Assembly: GCA_963677325.2 (NCBI GenBank)
Contig: CAXXGM010000010.1
Location: 248,001-312,000 of the forward strand
DNA from: G963677325 sp963677325
GTDB taxonomy: Bacteria; Bacteroidota; Bacteroidia; Bacteroidales; Prolixibacteraceae
Length of the DNA: 64,000 bases
Reading direction: 5' to 3'
Below the pieces are notes generated by a model that did no database searches, had not been told where the DNA came from, and worked only from the letters and a program-made list of their open reading frames with translations. The position numbers and the translations under genes are program-made. Each line of letters begins with the position of its first letter. Positions within the stretch are counted from its first letter, which is position 1. This document shows positions 8,128-18,107 of this stretch, one piece after another.

Positions 8128-9180
8128 CTATTTAAAACAAAACGCTCCCGGTGTTATGCCAGTCTTAAAACTGTCGATTCCGGCGCCCGAAGAAGAATAC
8201 CGATAGACAATCCCTTTTTGAGAATAATCGATCGCATCACTAAAATAAACCTCTGAATTAACAGGATTTACAGCCAATCCATAAAAGAGGCGTTTGTTCG
8301 GAATAAACGGAGACTCCGGCAATTTGTCCGCATTAACGGCCAATTTCCAGATTCCTTTATCAATAAAAAAGAGTGTATCACGTGTTCCATTTATCGCCAA
8401 CCTCTTGGCATTGACATCCGAAGGCAGGGTCAGAGTCAGTTCAATTGTGCCTGTCACAGGATTGATTTTCTGAAGAACAGGTGTTCCGTTGCCGTTTTTA
8501 CCCCATCCGCCGTCACACATGACCCAAAGTTTATTTTCTTTGTCAGCCACAATGCTCCCCGGTTGTTTGCCTGTTTCTATTTCACCTGTTATAGCATCTG
8601 TCTTGGCATCAATGACTAAAACGGTATTATCAAATGACCAGCAGCTCACAAAGATCCGGTCGCCGATCTGCACCATTTGTTCTGTGGAAGAATGCTCTTT
8701 GGTTATGATTGAACCGGTGATGCGGTTTGTTTCAGGATCAAAGATTGATATTTTACCGGCATAAAGATCGGTTATATAAGCCTTATTTTTATTGATGAAC
8801 TGAATATGCCGGGGCGAAGTAAGACCGGTAATTTTCCCCGAATACTTTCCTGTCGTTACGTCTATGATGTAGATCTTTCCTGAGTTGTTTATCACAATAT
8901 AGCCTTTGTTCCCGTAAATATTCATTGATTGGCCAACGTCGCCGAGAGGAAGTCCATTAATATCATAAAACAGGTTATTGGTAATCTGACGTTTGGCTGG
9001 ATCGTAGAAAGAGAGAGTAGAGTTGCCATACATATAATTTCCTTCATTTACGATGAAAACTCCGTTTGAAAAATCTCCTTTCCCCTGGTGATCCCTCACC
9101 CACTCATCATCTTTCATGCATCCAGTCATTAAACAGATGGAGAAAATGAGCAAAAACGATTTATTTAATTTATATCTCAT
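8128..9180 (-). CDS. btuG: BtuG-type surface beta-propeller lipoprotein, B12 binding
   Basis: 350-residue lipoprotein with lipobox LMTGC, followed by a YncE-like seven-bladed propeller with repeated blades such as GKIYIIDVTTGKYSGKI, GKISIFDPETNRITG and VLVIDAKTDAITGEI. In Bacteroides, BtuG is a surface propeller that binds cobalamin with very high affinity and caps BtuB. Position supports that role: it starts three bases after the btuB stop in an operon behind a cobalamin riboswitch. The name is by analogy of fold and context; substrate binding is inferred. Confidence 0.75.
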   Translation of the reverse strand: MRYKLNKSFLLIFSICLMTGCMKDDEWVRDHQGKGDFSNGVFIVNEGNYMYGNSTLSFYDPAKRQITNNLFYDINGLPLGDVGQSMNIYGNKGYIVINNSGKIYIIDVTTGKYSGKITGLTSPRHIQFINKNKAYITDLYAGKISIFDPETNRITGSIITKEHSSTEQMVQIGDRIFVSCWSFDNTVLVIDAKTDAITGEIETGKQPGSIVADKENKLWVMCDGGWGKNGNGTPVLQKINPVTGTIELTLTLPSDVNAKRLAINGTRDTLFFIDKGIWKLAVNADKLPESPFIPNKRLFYGLAVNPVNSEVYFSDAIDYSQKGIVYRYSSSGAGIDSFKTGITPGAFCFK

Positions 9181-9183
9181 AAC

Positions 9184-11181
9184 TTAAAAATCATAACGCA
9201 ACAGAAGTGAATAATTTCTCCCCGGCATAGGGTTTTGAAGAACAGACCGGTACTGCTCATCAAAAACATTCAGAATTTTAAGTTCCACGTCAATCCTTGT
9301 CTTTTTAAGTTTGATTCCTTTACCTGCACTTAAATTATTCATGATGTAAGGATAGATCACATCCAGTTCATCTTCAGTGGTTGTAGTATATCTTTTGCTG
9401 TAATAGGTCCAGGTCCAGTTGATATGATACTCATTTCGACTTAGATTGAAGGAAACATTGGCAGAATGTAATGGAATATAAGGAAGCTGTTTTCCATAAG
9501 AATCATCTCCCCATCTCAAGGAATCATCCTTATTAACAGATTTGGAGATGGCATAATTGCAGTTAATCTGATATTTCCAGTTCGAAAACTGCCCTTTCAG
9601 ATCCGCTTTAAATTCTAATCCGGAAGCATCTACCCTCTTTAAATTAAGTGGCGTCCAATAGGGATTTGGAATCCATATAATCCAGTTGCTGATCCTGGAT
9701 AAATATCCGTTTAATGACGTTTTAAATGAGGTATTCCCAATTAGCCCCGAGTAGCTTGCTCCAAGATCGGCAGTGATTCCTTCTTCAGGTTTAAGCTTTC
9801 GATTGCCACCGGGGATAATGTAAAGATCATTCAGCGAAGGCTGATGAAAATTTCTGGCAATGTTAGATTTTATCAATAATCTGCCCCTAAGTTTGTATTC
9901 TAATCCGACAGAAGGAATCAAAGGAGTAAGATGCCCGTCAATAAGATTCTGTCGTCCCAATACGTTTACATAAAGTTTTTCTCCAAAGCTTTTGCTCAGA
10001 TTTAGAAAGGCGTCATTTTCATATCTTATTCTGCTGTATCCGTATGGTTCTGTTTCAGAGGGGAAATTGTTTGAACACACATCATGGATGTTGGCATCGA
10101 TACCGGTTGAAACTGAGAAGCCACTCCCAAAGCGATAATCGTAAACGATTTTGTTATACAGACTCGATGATCTTGATTCAGAATTAATCACATACTGATC
10201 AGGTTTGCCAAACCAATAATTCAGGAATTCAATATTAAGTCCTGAGCTTGCGCTATATGTACCCTTTTGGCCGAAGTTTTTCCATTCAACCGAAGCCCTG
10301 TGGGCATTTTCTTCCAACCTGTTGATGTTGGCATCGTATTCTCCTTCATTGGTAAGTAACTTAGGCAGGCTTCGATTATTGTGCTGAAACCAGTACCTCA
10401 GACTGATCAGGTTTCTTTCGCCGGGACTGTAATAAAACTCCTGCAGCAGTCCGTAGTTTGTGTAGTAAGCATTAACATTCCGGTAAATGGGGTAACTATA
10501 TTTCCCTGTCACCGGATCAATGTCTGCATTTAACTTATTCACAAAGGAAAAATCATTATCGGAATAATTATAAAAACCCCTGGTTTGTGATTGTAATTTC
10601 TTATTGCCAAGATTCAGGCGGATCATTTCATCACGGGTGCCGTAACTGCCGACTCCTGTTAATACCCGTCCAGAGAACCTGTTCATAAAATCGGGAGTAT
10701 TTTGCAGTTTAATGAGACCTCCCAGGGCCCCGCTGTTTTCGGATAAGGAGCTTGAACCGTGAAGCAGTTTTACATCATCAATAAAATAAACAGGGATTGT
10801 GGAAAAATCCACCATACCCAGCATGGGGCTGCTGAGATTGATCCCGTTCCAAAGAACCTGAGTGTGTGAAGGAGCGGTACCTCTAAAAGAAGCCGTTGCC
10901 ATGGCGCCGCGACCGTATTCTTTGATAAAGATAGGAGTATTCTGTAAAATCAGATCCGACAGATTGGCTGTCAGTGTTTTCATCATTGCAGTTGAATCGA
11001 TCGTGGAAGTGATTACACCTGTACCCTCCTTTGCAATCCTTTCACCTCTGATTACAATGGGTTTGATATGAAGCGTATCAGGGAAAACAGCGGAAAAAGC
11101 TTTTGTCGAGAAGACAATCATCGCCGTTAAGACTATGATCTTACTATCAGTGAATGTCCTTTGGTAAAATCCTCTCTTCAT
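9184..11181 (-). CDS. btuB: TonB-dependent vitamin B12 receptor
   Basis: 665-residue outer-membrane receptor. A signal peptide is followed by a plug domain (DLILQNTPIFIKEYGRGAMA, FRGTAPSHTQVLWNGINL, HGSSSLSENSGALGG) and a 22-strand barrel ending in the aromatic LLLRYDF. Small size and no carboxypeptidase-like N-terminal extension fit BtuB rather than SusC. It imports cobalamin with TonB energy. The ATG overlaps the stop of the upstream lipoprotein gene by four bases and the btuG gene follows at once. Expression is probably repressed by B12 through the riboswitch at 12324-12507. Confidence 0.88.
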   Translation of the reverse strand: MKRGFYQRTFTDSKIIVLTAMIVFSTKAFSAVFPDTLHIKPIVIRGERIAKEGTGVITSTIDSTAMMKTLTANLSDLILQNTPIFIKEYGRGAMATASFRGTAPSHTQVLWNGINLSSPMLGMVDFSTIPVYFIDDVKLLHGSSSLSENSGALGGLIKLQNTPDFMNRFSGRVLTGVGSYGTRDEMIRLNLGNKKLQSQTRGFYNYSDNDFSFVNKLNADIDPVTGKYSYPIYRNVNAYYTNYGLLQEFYYSPGERNLISLRYWFQHNNRSLPKLLTNEGEYDANINRLEENAHRASVEWKNFGQKGTYSASSGLNIEFLNYWFGKPDQYVINSESRSSSLYNKIVYDYRFGSGFSVSTGIDANIHDVCSNNFPSETEPYGYSRIRYENDAFLNLSKSFGEKLYVNVLGRQNLIDGHLTPLIPSVGLEYKLRGRLLIKSNIARNFHQPSLNDLYIIPGGNRKLKPEEGITADLGASYSGLIGNTSFKTSLNGYLSRISNWIIWIPNPYWTPLNLKRVDASGLEFKADLKGQFSNWKYQINCNYAISKSVNKDDSLRWGDDSYGKQLPYIPLHSANVSFNLSRNEYHINWTWTYYSKRYTTTTEDELDVIYPYIMNNLSAGKGIKLKKTRIDVELKILNVFDEQYRSVLQNPMPGRNYSLLLRYDF

Positions 11182-12131
11182 TTATCATCAATCATAGAAA
11201 GATCGGCCGCTCCACTAACCTCGGTCGATATTTCATTAAGCCAGCCTGCTACCTGGAAAATCCCACTTTGAACTTTGATAAACCGGATCCCTGTTAATTT
11301 TACCGGATTTCCTTCAGCATCGACGGCATTGGAAATATCAAACAAATTGGCTTTTAAATATGTATTGAAATCCTGGTTGCCGTAACATTCAGCATATCCC
11401 CAGGTAAAAAGACCCGGACGGACTACCCAGTTTTCAATATCAGACTGTGTGGAACTGTTTTTATATGCATTTGGTAACCTGACTCCAGAAAAAGTGATTT
11501 CTGTTTGTTCCCCATATCCCTGCCACCACCAACTGGATGAATCAAAAACAGGTATCAATTCGCCCTGATTTCCCTGGTTATCTTTCCAGGTCACATTTCC
11601 ATTCCCAACCTGTTTATGATAGGTAACCTGGTAATTTCTGATGGTTTCAGTATGATCAAACTCACTGCCCTTCAGCTCAATCCAGTCGCCGTCATTGGGC
11701 AGACCGTCGTTGTTGGTATCCGGCATCACATAGACTACAGCCGGTTCTGAGGCTGGTCCCGGCTGAGTATAAACTACAAAATCCTTTCCAGGAAGGTTAT
11801 TTATTGTGTGGTCAAAACCGGCAACAATGTACCCACCCCAGCCGCCAAGAGAGGTAAAGGTCTTATTATTTATCCATGGTTTTCCAACAAAATCATTGCC
11901 CTTCCAGTCTTTTGGTATCAGTGAGGCATGCTGTCCGGGTGCATATTTATAATCAAAAACTTTATTCACGTAAGCGGAACCCTCTCCGAGATCCATCTGA
12001 CTTTTGTTGGTGCATGAATTTCCGAAAAGAAACAGAACAAGCAGGATTGTTAAATCCAGAAGATTTACAGACCAGCTAACCCATCGAAAATTAATCCTCA
12101 AGACATGGATTGAATTCTCAATTTTTTTCAT
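11178..12131 (-). CDS. Lipoprotein of the cobalamin-uptake operon
   Basis: 317-residue predicted lipoprotein (N-terminal hydrophobic segment and lipobox FGNSC). The mature protein is rich in Trp, Gly and Asn and begins with NKVFDYKYAPGQHA, a pattern seen in Bacteroidetes cell-surface proteins beside BtuB. It is the first gene after the B12 riboswitch and overlaps btuB by four bases, so an accessory role in capturing cobalamin or a related corrinoid at the cell surface is likely. It is not clearly one of the named Btu surface proteins; the exact function is unknown. Confidence 0.7.
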   Translation of the reverse strand: MKKIENSIHVLRINFRWVSWSVNLLDLTILLVLFLFGNSCTNKSQMDLGEGSAYVNKVFDYKYAPGQHASLIPKDWKGNDFVGKPWINNKTFTSLGGWGGYIVAGFDHTINNLPGKDFVVYTQPGPASEPAVVYVMPDTNNDGLPNDGDWIELKGSEFDHTETIRNYQVTYHKQVGNGNVTWKDNQGNQGELIPVFDSSSWWWQGYGEQTEITFSGVRLPNAYKNSSTQSDIENWVVRPGLFTWGYAECYGNQDFNTYLKANLFDISNAVDAEGNPVKLTGIRFIKVQSGIFQVAGWLNEISTEVSGAADLSMIDDK

Positions 12132-12323
12132 AGTTAAACAATATTTAGCTCTTTAATTTTAAGCCACCAATAAAGTGATTGAATAAAATTCAATCTACTG
12201 TTTACGGTTAACTGTTCTACGTTAACTGTCAATTGATAGCAAAATTTTGATTTAAGCTAATCGGAAGATCTACAGAGTGGTAACCGGCCATCTGAACGCT
12301 TTTATCCCGAAAGCTGAAACCTT

Positions 12324-12507
12324 CATTGGCAGGTCTTCTGACTTCTCCCATCTCCGGTCACCTTCCCATCCTGTTATTGGATCAGTATAGTGGTTTTATC
12401 AACCGGAAATAAATCATCCCATATTTACTGGGATCAGGAGTTTACAGCAGCGGGTACTGTCCCGGATTTTCACCGGATTCCCTTTTAGGCCCTAAGGCAC
12501 CAATGCG
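12324..12507 (-). ncRNA. Cobalamin riboswitch
   Basis: Read on the minus strand it has the hallmark blocks: GGTGCC after the P1 strand CATTGG, AAAAGGGAATCCGGTG, AATCCGGGACAGTACCCGC, CTGTAAACTCC (the B12 box region), GGGAAGGTGACCGG, and GTCAGAAGACCTGCC followed by the closing P1 strand CCAATG. It lies about 190 bases before the start of the operon lipoprotein-btuB-btuG. Binding of adenosylcobalamin normally shuts off such operons. Confidence 0.95.
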
Positions 12508-13260
12508 GGACAAAGTTAAAAATTACGCTTGAGAATTTTGGTATAGTTATTGTTTTTATTTTTAATTATTTTGCGCTGGGTTGAGCGGGAATAATCCGAT
12601 TGTGAATGGCCCGAATTGAGGGAGAATTAACATGAATGCATTATAAGCCTATGTATTGAGATGGTGATAATCTGATGTGATGGTTCCTTGAGGCAATCAT
12701 GCGGATGGTTTAATATGCTGATGGAAGCATACGTTTAATTCGATAATTTGTTAAATTTTCATAAACTCAGAAACATTAGAATACTATTCCCAATTCGTAA
12801 TTATCCTGAACCCATACTGTGCTCATCAACTGGACCCGGAACGAGGATGTTATAGCCTTGGTACGACGAATTCGGGATTGTTATAAAGGGTACGATATGG
12901 CCTTATAGACCAAAAAAACAAAGAATTGCAGATCGTGAGAGATTAGGGGGAAATAGAATTTTATTTGCAGGCCTTAGGTTTACAGCTTAATAAGTCATAG
13001 TGACCGAATAACTTTCCCTGGTCAGCCCGATAGATCCACTGGCGGAGAAAGCCAGTGACATCGCCGAGTCCTAACAATTATCCGGCAATCGCTGCTTTCA
13101 AAGGGTTATTAAATTCAGCATCAATATTGGCGCACACTAATTTAATGAGTAAAGTTGATAAGTTTATGGCAATTTAATGCCAGTATTTAAGAAACAATAA
13201 TAAATTTGTCCTCAGGTAAATGGGTAATCAGATTTGTTTGAGAACAATCAATTATAAACT
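12508..13260. other. Intergenic before the hybrid kinase gene
   Basis: About 750 bases with no recognisable gene. It should hold the riboswitch operon promoter on the minus strand and the kinase promoter on the plus strand; TAAATTTG at 13201-13208 fits a -7 box for the kinase. A perfect 7-bp hairpin (CACTGGC 13037-13043, GCCAGTG 13051-13057) has no T-tract and no evident role. Confidence 0.45.
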
Positions 13261-16200
13261 TTGAAAAAAATCATGGTAAAGGTAATGGTATACTGCAACA
13301 AGAAGGAGTATAAAATGAAATTATTCCAGTTGTTGCCATTATTGAATAGATACAATTTCTTTTTCCTCGAAAACTATCAGGATTTCATTGAGGATTTTGG
13401 TGCAATAAGGCCAGAATACCTGTTGATGGAAGACCAGATATTTGAAACATTAAAGGAAGATCATGTTTGTCTGTCATCAATGTCTGAATGCAGTCAATTA
13501 ATAATTATAAAACATGACGATTCGGAAATTATTTTGCCTTCTAAAATAACCCCTGTCTTTCTTTCACACGACTTCAGCCCGAACGATCTTTCAAGGGCTC
13601 TTGTTCCCTCTGCCAAGCTGAGAAATGAATGGGCAGCAATGGATATGAAAATCGAAAATGATTTTTTACAAATGCTGATGGATAATATTCCCGATAAGAT
13701 TTATTTTAAAGACAGGGAATCCCGTTTTACAAGAATAAATAATGCCAAAGCCAGGGCTTTGTCTTTAGAGGATCCAGGCGAAGCAATCGGCAAAACAGAT
13801 GGAGATTTTTTTGATGCAGATCGTGCAAAAAAAGCACTTGATGATGAGAAAAAATTGATGAAAACCGGCATTCCGATTATTAATAAAATTGAACGTTTTG
13901 AATCAGAAGGGAAAGAAAGATTTGTTGCTGCAACCAAAATACCCGTTAAAGATCAAAGTGGAAATATAGTCGGCCTGGTGGGGATATCACGGGACGTAAC
14001 GAAGGATAAGAAATACGAAGAAAGACTTTTGCGTGAACAAAACCTGCTCAAAGCACTGATGAACAATATACCTGACAAAATCTTTTTTAAAGACAGAAAA
14101 TCAAGATTTATCCGGGTCAACAGAGCCTGGGCTAATAAATATAATTTAGTCAATCCCGATGAAGTTGTTGGGAAAGCCGATGCAGATTTCTTTCCAAAAG
14201 AATTTGCGGAAGAGACCTTTCGTGAAGAACAATTATTGATGGAGACAGGCCTTCCATTGATCAATAAACTTGAAAAAAAGGTGCGTGATGGAAAGGCAAG
14301 TTATAAATTAGTCTCCAAGGTCCCGATCAGGGGTAAAAATGGACTAATAACCGGATTGGTAGGAATTTCGCATGATGTAACCGATCTGAAGGTTGCGGAA
14401 GAAAAGTTAGCCCACGAGAAGAAGTTGCTGCAATTGTTAATGGACAACATTCCTGATCTGATCTATTTTAAGGATAAAGATTCTAAATTTACCCGTATCA
14501 ATGAGGCACTGGCCTTCTTTCTGGGAATTGATTCTCCCGAAGAAGCAATTGGCAAGACCGATTTTGACTATTTCCCAGAGGACCAGACTGAAGCAGTATT
14601 TAACGATGAACAGGAAATATTCAGAAGCGGCGCTCCGATAATTAATCATTTGGAGAAAGTAACCCCACCTGGTAAAAGCTCTGTCTGGATATCGGCTACA
14701 AAAATTCCCGTTAGAGATGAAAAGGGGCATATAATCGGTTTAGTCGGTGTTTCCAGGGATATTACCATCATGGAGATGGCGCGTGAAAATTTAAAATATG
14801 CCAAAGAAAAAGCTGAGGAATCAAATAAAGCGAAGAGCCAGTTCCTTGCCAATATGAGCCATGAGATTCGCACACCGATGAATGGGGTTATCGGAATGGC
14901 GGATATTTTAAGCTACACCAACCTTACCCAAGAACAGCAAACCTATCTTGATATTATTATAAAATCGGGAAACAGCCTGATCAGTATTATTAATGATATT
15001 CTCGATCTATCAAAAATTGAATCCGATAATCTCACACTTGAAAAGGCTCCCATCAGCATCAGGGGTATTATGGAAGATGTTGCTGACATTCTGATTGTTG
15101 CGGCCAATAATAAGGATCTGGTTTTGGCTAATTACATTGATCCTTTGATTCCCGAATTTGTAGAAGGCGATTCAGTACGGGTGCGTCAGATATTAATCAA
15201 TCTTGTAAATAATGCCATCAAGTTTACCTCAAAGGGAGAGGTATATTTTTCAGCCGAATTGGAGGAGTCAACAAATGATTGTATTAAAATATTATTCAAA
15301 ATCCGGGATTCAGGTATCGGAATTTCAAAAAAAGCACAGGACTCTCTTTTTCAGCCTTTCACACAAGTAGATAATTCAGCTACACGGAAATATGAAGGCA
15401 CCGGATTAGGTCTGGCCATTTCGAAAAAACTTACCGAAATGATGGGTGGTGCAATCGATGTTGAAAGCGAAGAAGGCAAAGGTTCTCTCTTCTGGTTTAA
15501 TGCATGCTTCGGAATTGGCAATGAAATGGTACCTGCAGCAAAATCGAGTACAATAACAGAAAAGGAATTGAATATTTTAATTGTTGATGACAACAAGACA
15601 AACCGGTTTATTTTCAGTAAATACCTGGAAATCTGGAATTGTAAGCATCAGGAAGCGGATAACCCTCAGACTGCATTTAAAATGCTGATTGAGGCCACGG
15701 AAAAAGGCAAACCTTTCAATATTGCGATGTTGGATTATCAGATGCCAGGAATGGATGGCCTCGCCTTAGCTGAAATGATCAAAGCAGATCAAAGAATTTC
15801 AAATACGCTGTTGATATTGCTTTCATCAATTTCAGGAGTAATCTTACCCAATCAGGTCAGAGAAAAGGGATTTGAATCTTTTTTAAATAAGCCTGTTAAG
15901 TTAAAAGATCTCTATTCGGTAATATCTTTGCTTACCGGGAGTGAGGAGAAAAAAAGTTTGTCTCAAAGATTAAGAGAAACAGAAGTATCTGCAAATCTGA
16001 GGATATTAATAGCAGAAGATAATCCCATTAATGTTAAGGTTGCTGAATTGATTGCGAAGCCTTTTTCGGCCTCAATGGAAATAGTGGAAAATGGACAGCT
16101 CGCTTATGACAAATTCATAGAAACCGAATATGATCTGATATTGATGGATTTGCAAATGCCGGTTCTCGATGGATACAAGGCGACAAAAATGATACGTGGC

Positions 16201-16386
16201 TATGAAATGTCAAACAATAGAGTGCCAGTAAAGGTTGTGGCTATGACTGCAAACGCCATGATAGAAGATTATGAGCTATGCATGAGTATCGGATTTGATG
16301 ATTACCTGACCAAACCATTCAGAAAGGAAGACATGATCAGGATACTAAAAAAACTCGGGCTAATTAATCCTCTCAGTGAAAGATGA
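13261..16386 (+). CDS. Hybrid sensor histidine kinase, three PAS and two receiver domains
   Basis: 1041 residues, no transmembrane segment, so probably cytoplasmic. Order: a receiver-like N-terminal domain lacking the phosphoacceptor Asp (about 1-125), three similar PAS domains (about 130-250, 262-380, 388-505), each with the pattern NIPDxIxFKD...GKTDxDFF, HisKA with His534 (NMSHEIRTPMNG), HATPase (NNAIKFT, DSGIGI, GTGLGL), and two receivers with Asp825 (LDYQMPGMDG) and Asp963 (MDLQMPVLDG). The start is TTG 13261; ATG 13273 is an alternative. An ATG at 13315 behind AAGGAG would delete the first strand of the N-terminal domain. No partner regulator is adjacent; signal unknown. Confidence 0.9.
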   Translation: MKKIMVKVMVYCNKKEYKMKLFQLLPLLNRYNFFFLENYQDFIEDFGAIRPEYLLMEDQIFETLKEDHVCLSSMSECSQLIIIKHDDSEIILPSKITPVFLSHDFSPNDLSRALVPSAKLRNEWAAMDMKIENDFLQMLMDNIPDKIYFKDRESRFTRINNAKARALSLEDPGEAIGKTDGDFFDADRAKKALDDEKKLMKTGIPIINKIERFESEGKERFVAATKIPVKDQSGNIVGLVGISRDVTKDKKYEERLLREQNLLKALMNNIPDKIFFKDRKSRFIRVNRAWANKYNLVNPDEVVGKADADFFPKEFAEETFREEQLLMETGLPLINKLEKKVRDGKASYKLVSKVPIRGKNGLITGLVGISHDVTDLKVAEEKLAHEKKLLQLLMDNIPDLIYFKDKDSKFTRINEALAFFLGIDSPEEAIGKTDFDYFPEDQTEAVFNDEQEIFRSGAPIINHLEKVTPPGKSSVWISATKIPVRDEKGHIIGLVGVSRDITIMEMARENLKYAKEKAEESNKAKSQFLANMSHEIRTPMNGVIGMADILSYTNLTQEQQTYLDIIIKSGNSLISIINDILDLSKIESDNLTLEKAPISIRGIMEDVADILIVAANNKDLVLANYIDPLIPEFVEGDSVRVRQILINLVNNAIKFTSKGEVYFSAELEESTNDCIKILFKIRDSGIGISKKAQDSLFQPFTQVDNSATRKYEGTGLGLAISKKLTEMMGGAIDVESEEGKGSLFWFNACFGIGNEMVPAAKSSTITEKELNILIVDDNKTNRFIFSKYLEIWNCKHQEADNPQTAFKMLIEATEKGKPFNIAMLDYQMPGMDGLALAEMIKADQRISNTLLILLSSISGVILPNQVREKGFESFLNKPVKLKDLYSVISLLTGSEEKKSLSQRLRETEVSANLRILIAEDNPINVKVAELIAKPFSASMEIVENGQLAYDKFIETEYDLILMDLQMPVLDGYKATKMIRGYEMSNNRVPVKVVAMTANAMIEDYELCMSIGFDDYLTKPFRKEDMIRILKKLGLINPLSER

Positions 16387-16734
16387 ACAGTTAATACGCA
16401 ATCATTCGGACATTAATTGGCATGCGCCACTCGCTTGGTTCCATTCGGCGTAAGTTATTTTTCGATAGTCAACGTTTGTATTCTCTCGTCATTTGCTTCG
16501 CGGTTATTAATCATTCGCCGTTCATTGGTAATTTGCGCACCATGGACTTTATTCTATTCAGCAGCGTCAAACCCTTCAGGATGCAGATCTCTTCAGCAAA
16601 ATATCTCACTCATCACACGTATTTTACCGAGCGGCTTTATAACGCCAGTGCAGCTGAGTTTTGCATTACAACCGGGACAAATCAACTTTACTTGATTTTT
16701 TAATAGAGACAACAGTGAAAAGGCCTTTTTTCCT
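16387..16734. other. Intergenic, nothing recognised
   Basis: About 350 bases between the kinase and the convergent DoxX gene. Open frames on both strands are short and show no family signature; a Cys-rich minus-strand frame (CPGC) overlapping the end of the DoxX gene is most likely chance. Confidence 0.4.
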
Positions 16735-17175
16735 TTAACTATAAATCTTTGTTCTGGTTCTGGTATTATCTCCATAAAGAAAAAGGAAAATCAGCAGAAG
16801 AGTCATAGCAAAATCGGTTCGGTATTCATGGGCAAAAGGCCAGAATCCTTTATCCATCAGCAAGGGCAATTTGGTAGTGACAAAGGCCACCGTCATCACG
16901 ATAAAAAGAGGGATTACCGCGAACCGAAGGAATAACCCAAACAGAACCATTAATCCGCAAAGCATTTCAAAGCTTCCGGTAAAATAAGCCCAAAATCCAG
17001 GATGACTGAATCCAATCTTTTCAAACCTCCCGGGACCAAGAAGTTCAGGGAACAGGTATTTTTGCAATCCTTCAGAAAGAAAGATAAATCCCACCGCAAG
17101 TCTGATTAAAAGATTCCGATCAGTGTTAATTCTTGGAATAATTTTCATTAGAACACCTAAAAAAGTTTTATTCAT
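16735..17175 (-). CDS. DoxX family membrane protein
   Basis: 146 residues with four predicted membrane segments. The RLAVGFIFLSEGLQKYLFP start, GFSHPGFWAYFTGSFEMLCG middle and FAMTLLLIFLFLYGD end match DoxX/DUF4870-like quinol-oxidase-associated proteins. Relatives are linked to redox homeostasis or membrane quinone handling, but the role of single-gene members is unclear. The start could also be the internal ATG ten codons later (MKIIPRINTDRN). Confidence 0.8.
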   Translation of the reverse strand: MNKTFLGVLMKIIPRINTDRNLLIRLAVGFIFLSEGLQKYLFPELLGPGRFEKIGFSHPGFWAYFTGSFEMLCGLMVLFGLFLRFAVIPLFIVMTVAFVTTKLPLLMDKGFWPFAHEYRTDFAMTLLLIFLFLYGDNTRTRTKIYS

Positions 17176-17252
17176 GCCAATGCTAATTCATTCAAGATAC
17201 ATTAAAATTTATAATTTTACGCAATTTTTAAATCTAACATAAACATGGATCA

Positions 17253-17921
17253 ATGAATCTATTACTTAATCTGGCCTTCATTCTACTCTTTTGTTCCTCC
17301 GGATTAATGGCACAAACAGAATTTACGTCCGCCAAGCCCACAAAAAATGAAATGAAATCAAACTATTTATCGGGCTACATAATTACCAGTGAAAATGACA
17401 CTTTAAAAGGGTTCATTGAGAAACAAAGTGATAAAAGGAATTCAAAGAGGTGTAATTTTAAACAAAGTTTAAATTCTGGAATTACAGAATACTTTCCGGA
17501 TGATCTTAAAGAGTACCGATTCGACGAAGATAAATATTACGTCTCTAAAACCATATTGTTAAGAAGAAAAGAAGTAAATCTTTTCCTTGAGCTTTTGGTG
17601 GATGGTATCGCTGACCTTTATTTCTTCAGAGAAGACAACATTACAGATCATTATTTTATTCAAAAAGCAGATGGTAAATTCTTCGAACTTACAAAAACAG
17701 ATAAACTCGTAGATATTGATGGAAAGTCTTATTCATATAATTACAAAAAATATATTGGCACTCTAAAAATCGCCTTTAAAGACTGCCCGCAAATTTTTCC
17801 TGAGATCGATCAAATGTCTCTTGATCAGAAATCTTTAGTTGATATTACTAAAAAATATCATGAATGTACCGGCAATACTAAGAAATGCATTGTTTATGCA
17901 AAAGAAATACAGGAAAACTAA
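17253..17921 (+). CDS. Secreted protein of unknown function
   Basis: 222 residues: signal peptide ending at LMAQ, then a domain starting SGYIITSENDTLKGFIEK, a pattern seen in many uncharacterised Bacteroidetes proteins (a repeated motif of 'DTLxGxI' followed by beta strands). No catalytic motif, no membrane anchor after cleavage. The last 30 residues contain two Cys in CTGNTKKC that could form a disulfide. Likely periplasmic; function unknown. Confidence 0.65.
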   Translation: MNLLLNLAFILLFCSSGLMAQTEFTSAKPTKNEMKSNYLSGYIITSENDTLKGFIEKQSDKRNSKRCNFKQSLNSGITEYFPDDLKEYRFDEDKYYVSKTILLRRKEVNLFLELLVDGIADLYFFREDNITDHYFIQKADGKFFELTKTDKLVDIDGKSYSYNYKKYIGTLKIAFKDCPQIFPEIDQMSLDQKSLVDITKKYHECTGNTKKCIVYAKEIQEN

Positions 17922-18068
17922 CCTTTGATAAAATTAATATCTTTGTTGCTTCATTCTTTAAAATGAAGTTTACCAGCTATTTACTTATGATTCCAACACC
18001 GCCAATGTTAATGTAGGTGTTTATTTTTAAGGAAAGTCATACTTTCTGAAAAGGGATAACTCCATCAA

Positions 18069-18107
18069 CCTTAAGCCTTAAGCCTAAAGTCTAAAGTCTA
18101 AAGTCTG
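18069..18107. repeat. 7-bp tandem repeat
   Basis: Two TTAAGCC-type units followed by three AAAGTCT-type units, all with a 7-bp period. The array overlaps the last codons and stop of the minus-strand tag gene. Confidence 0.75.

Noticed and set aside
16593..16775. Small Cys-rich frame (CPGC) that could be a zinc-ribbon protein
   Set aside because: It overlaps the DoxX gene end, has only one clear CxxC and no start context.
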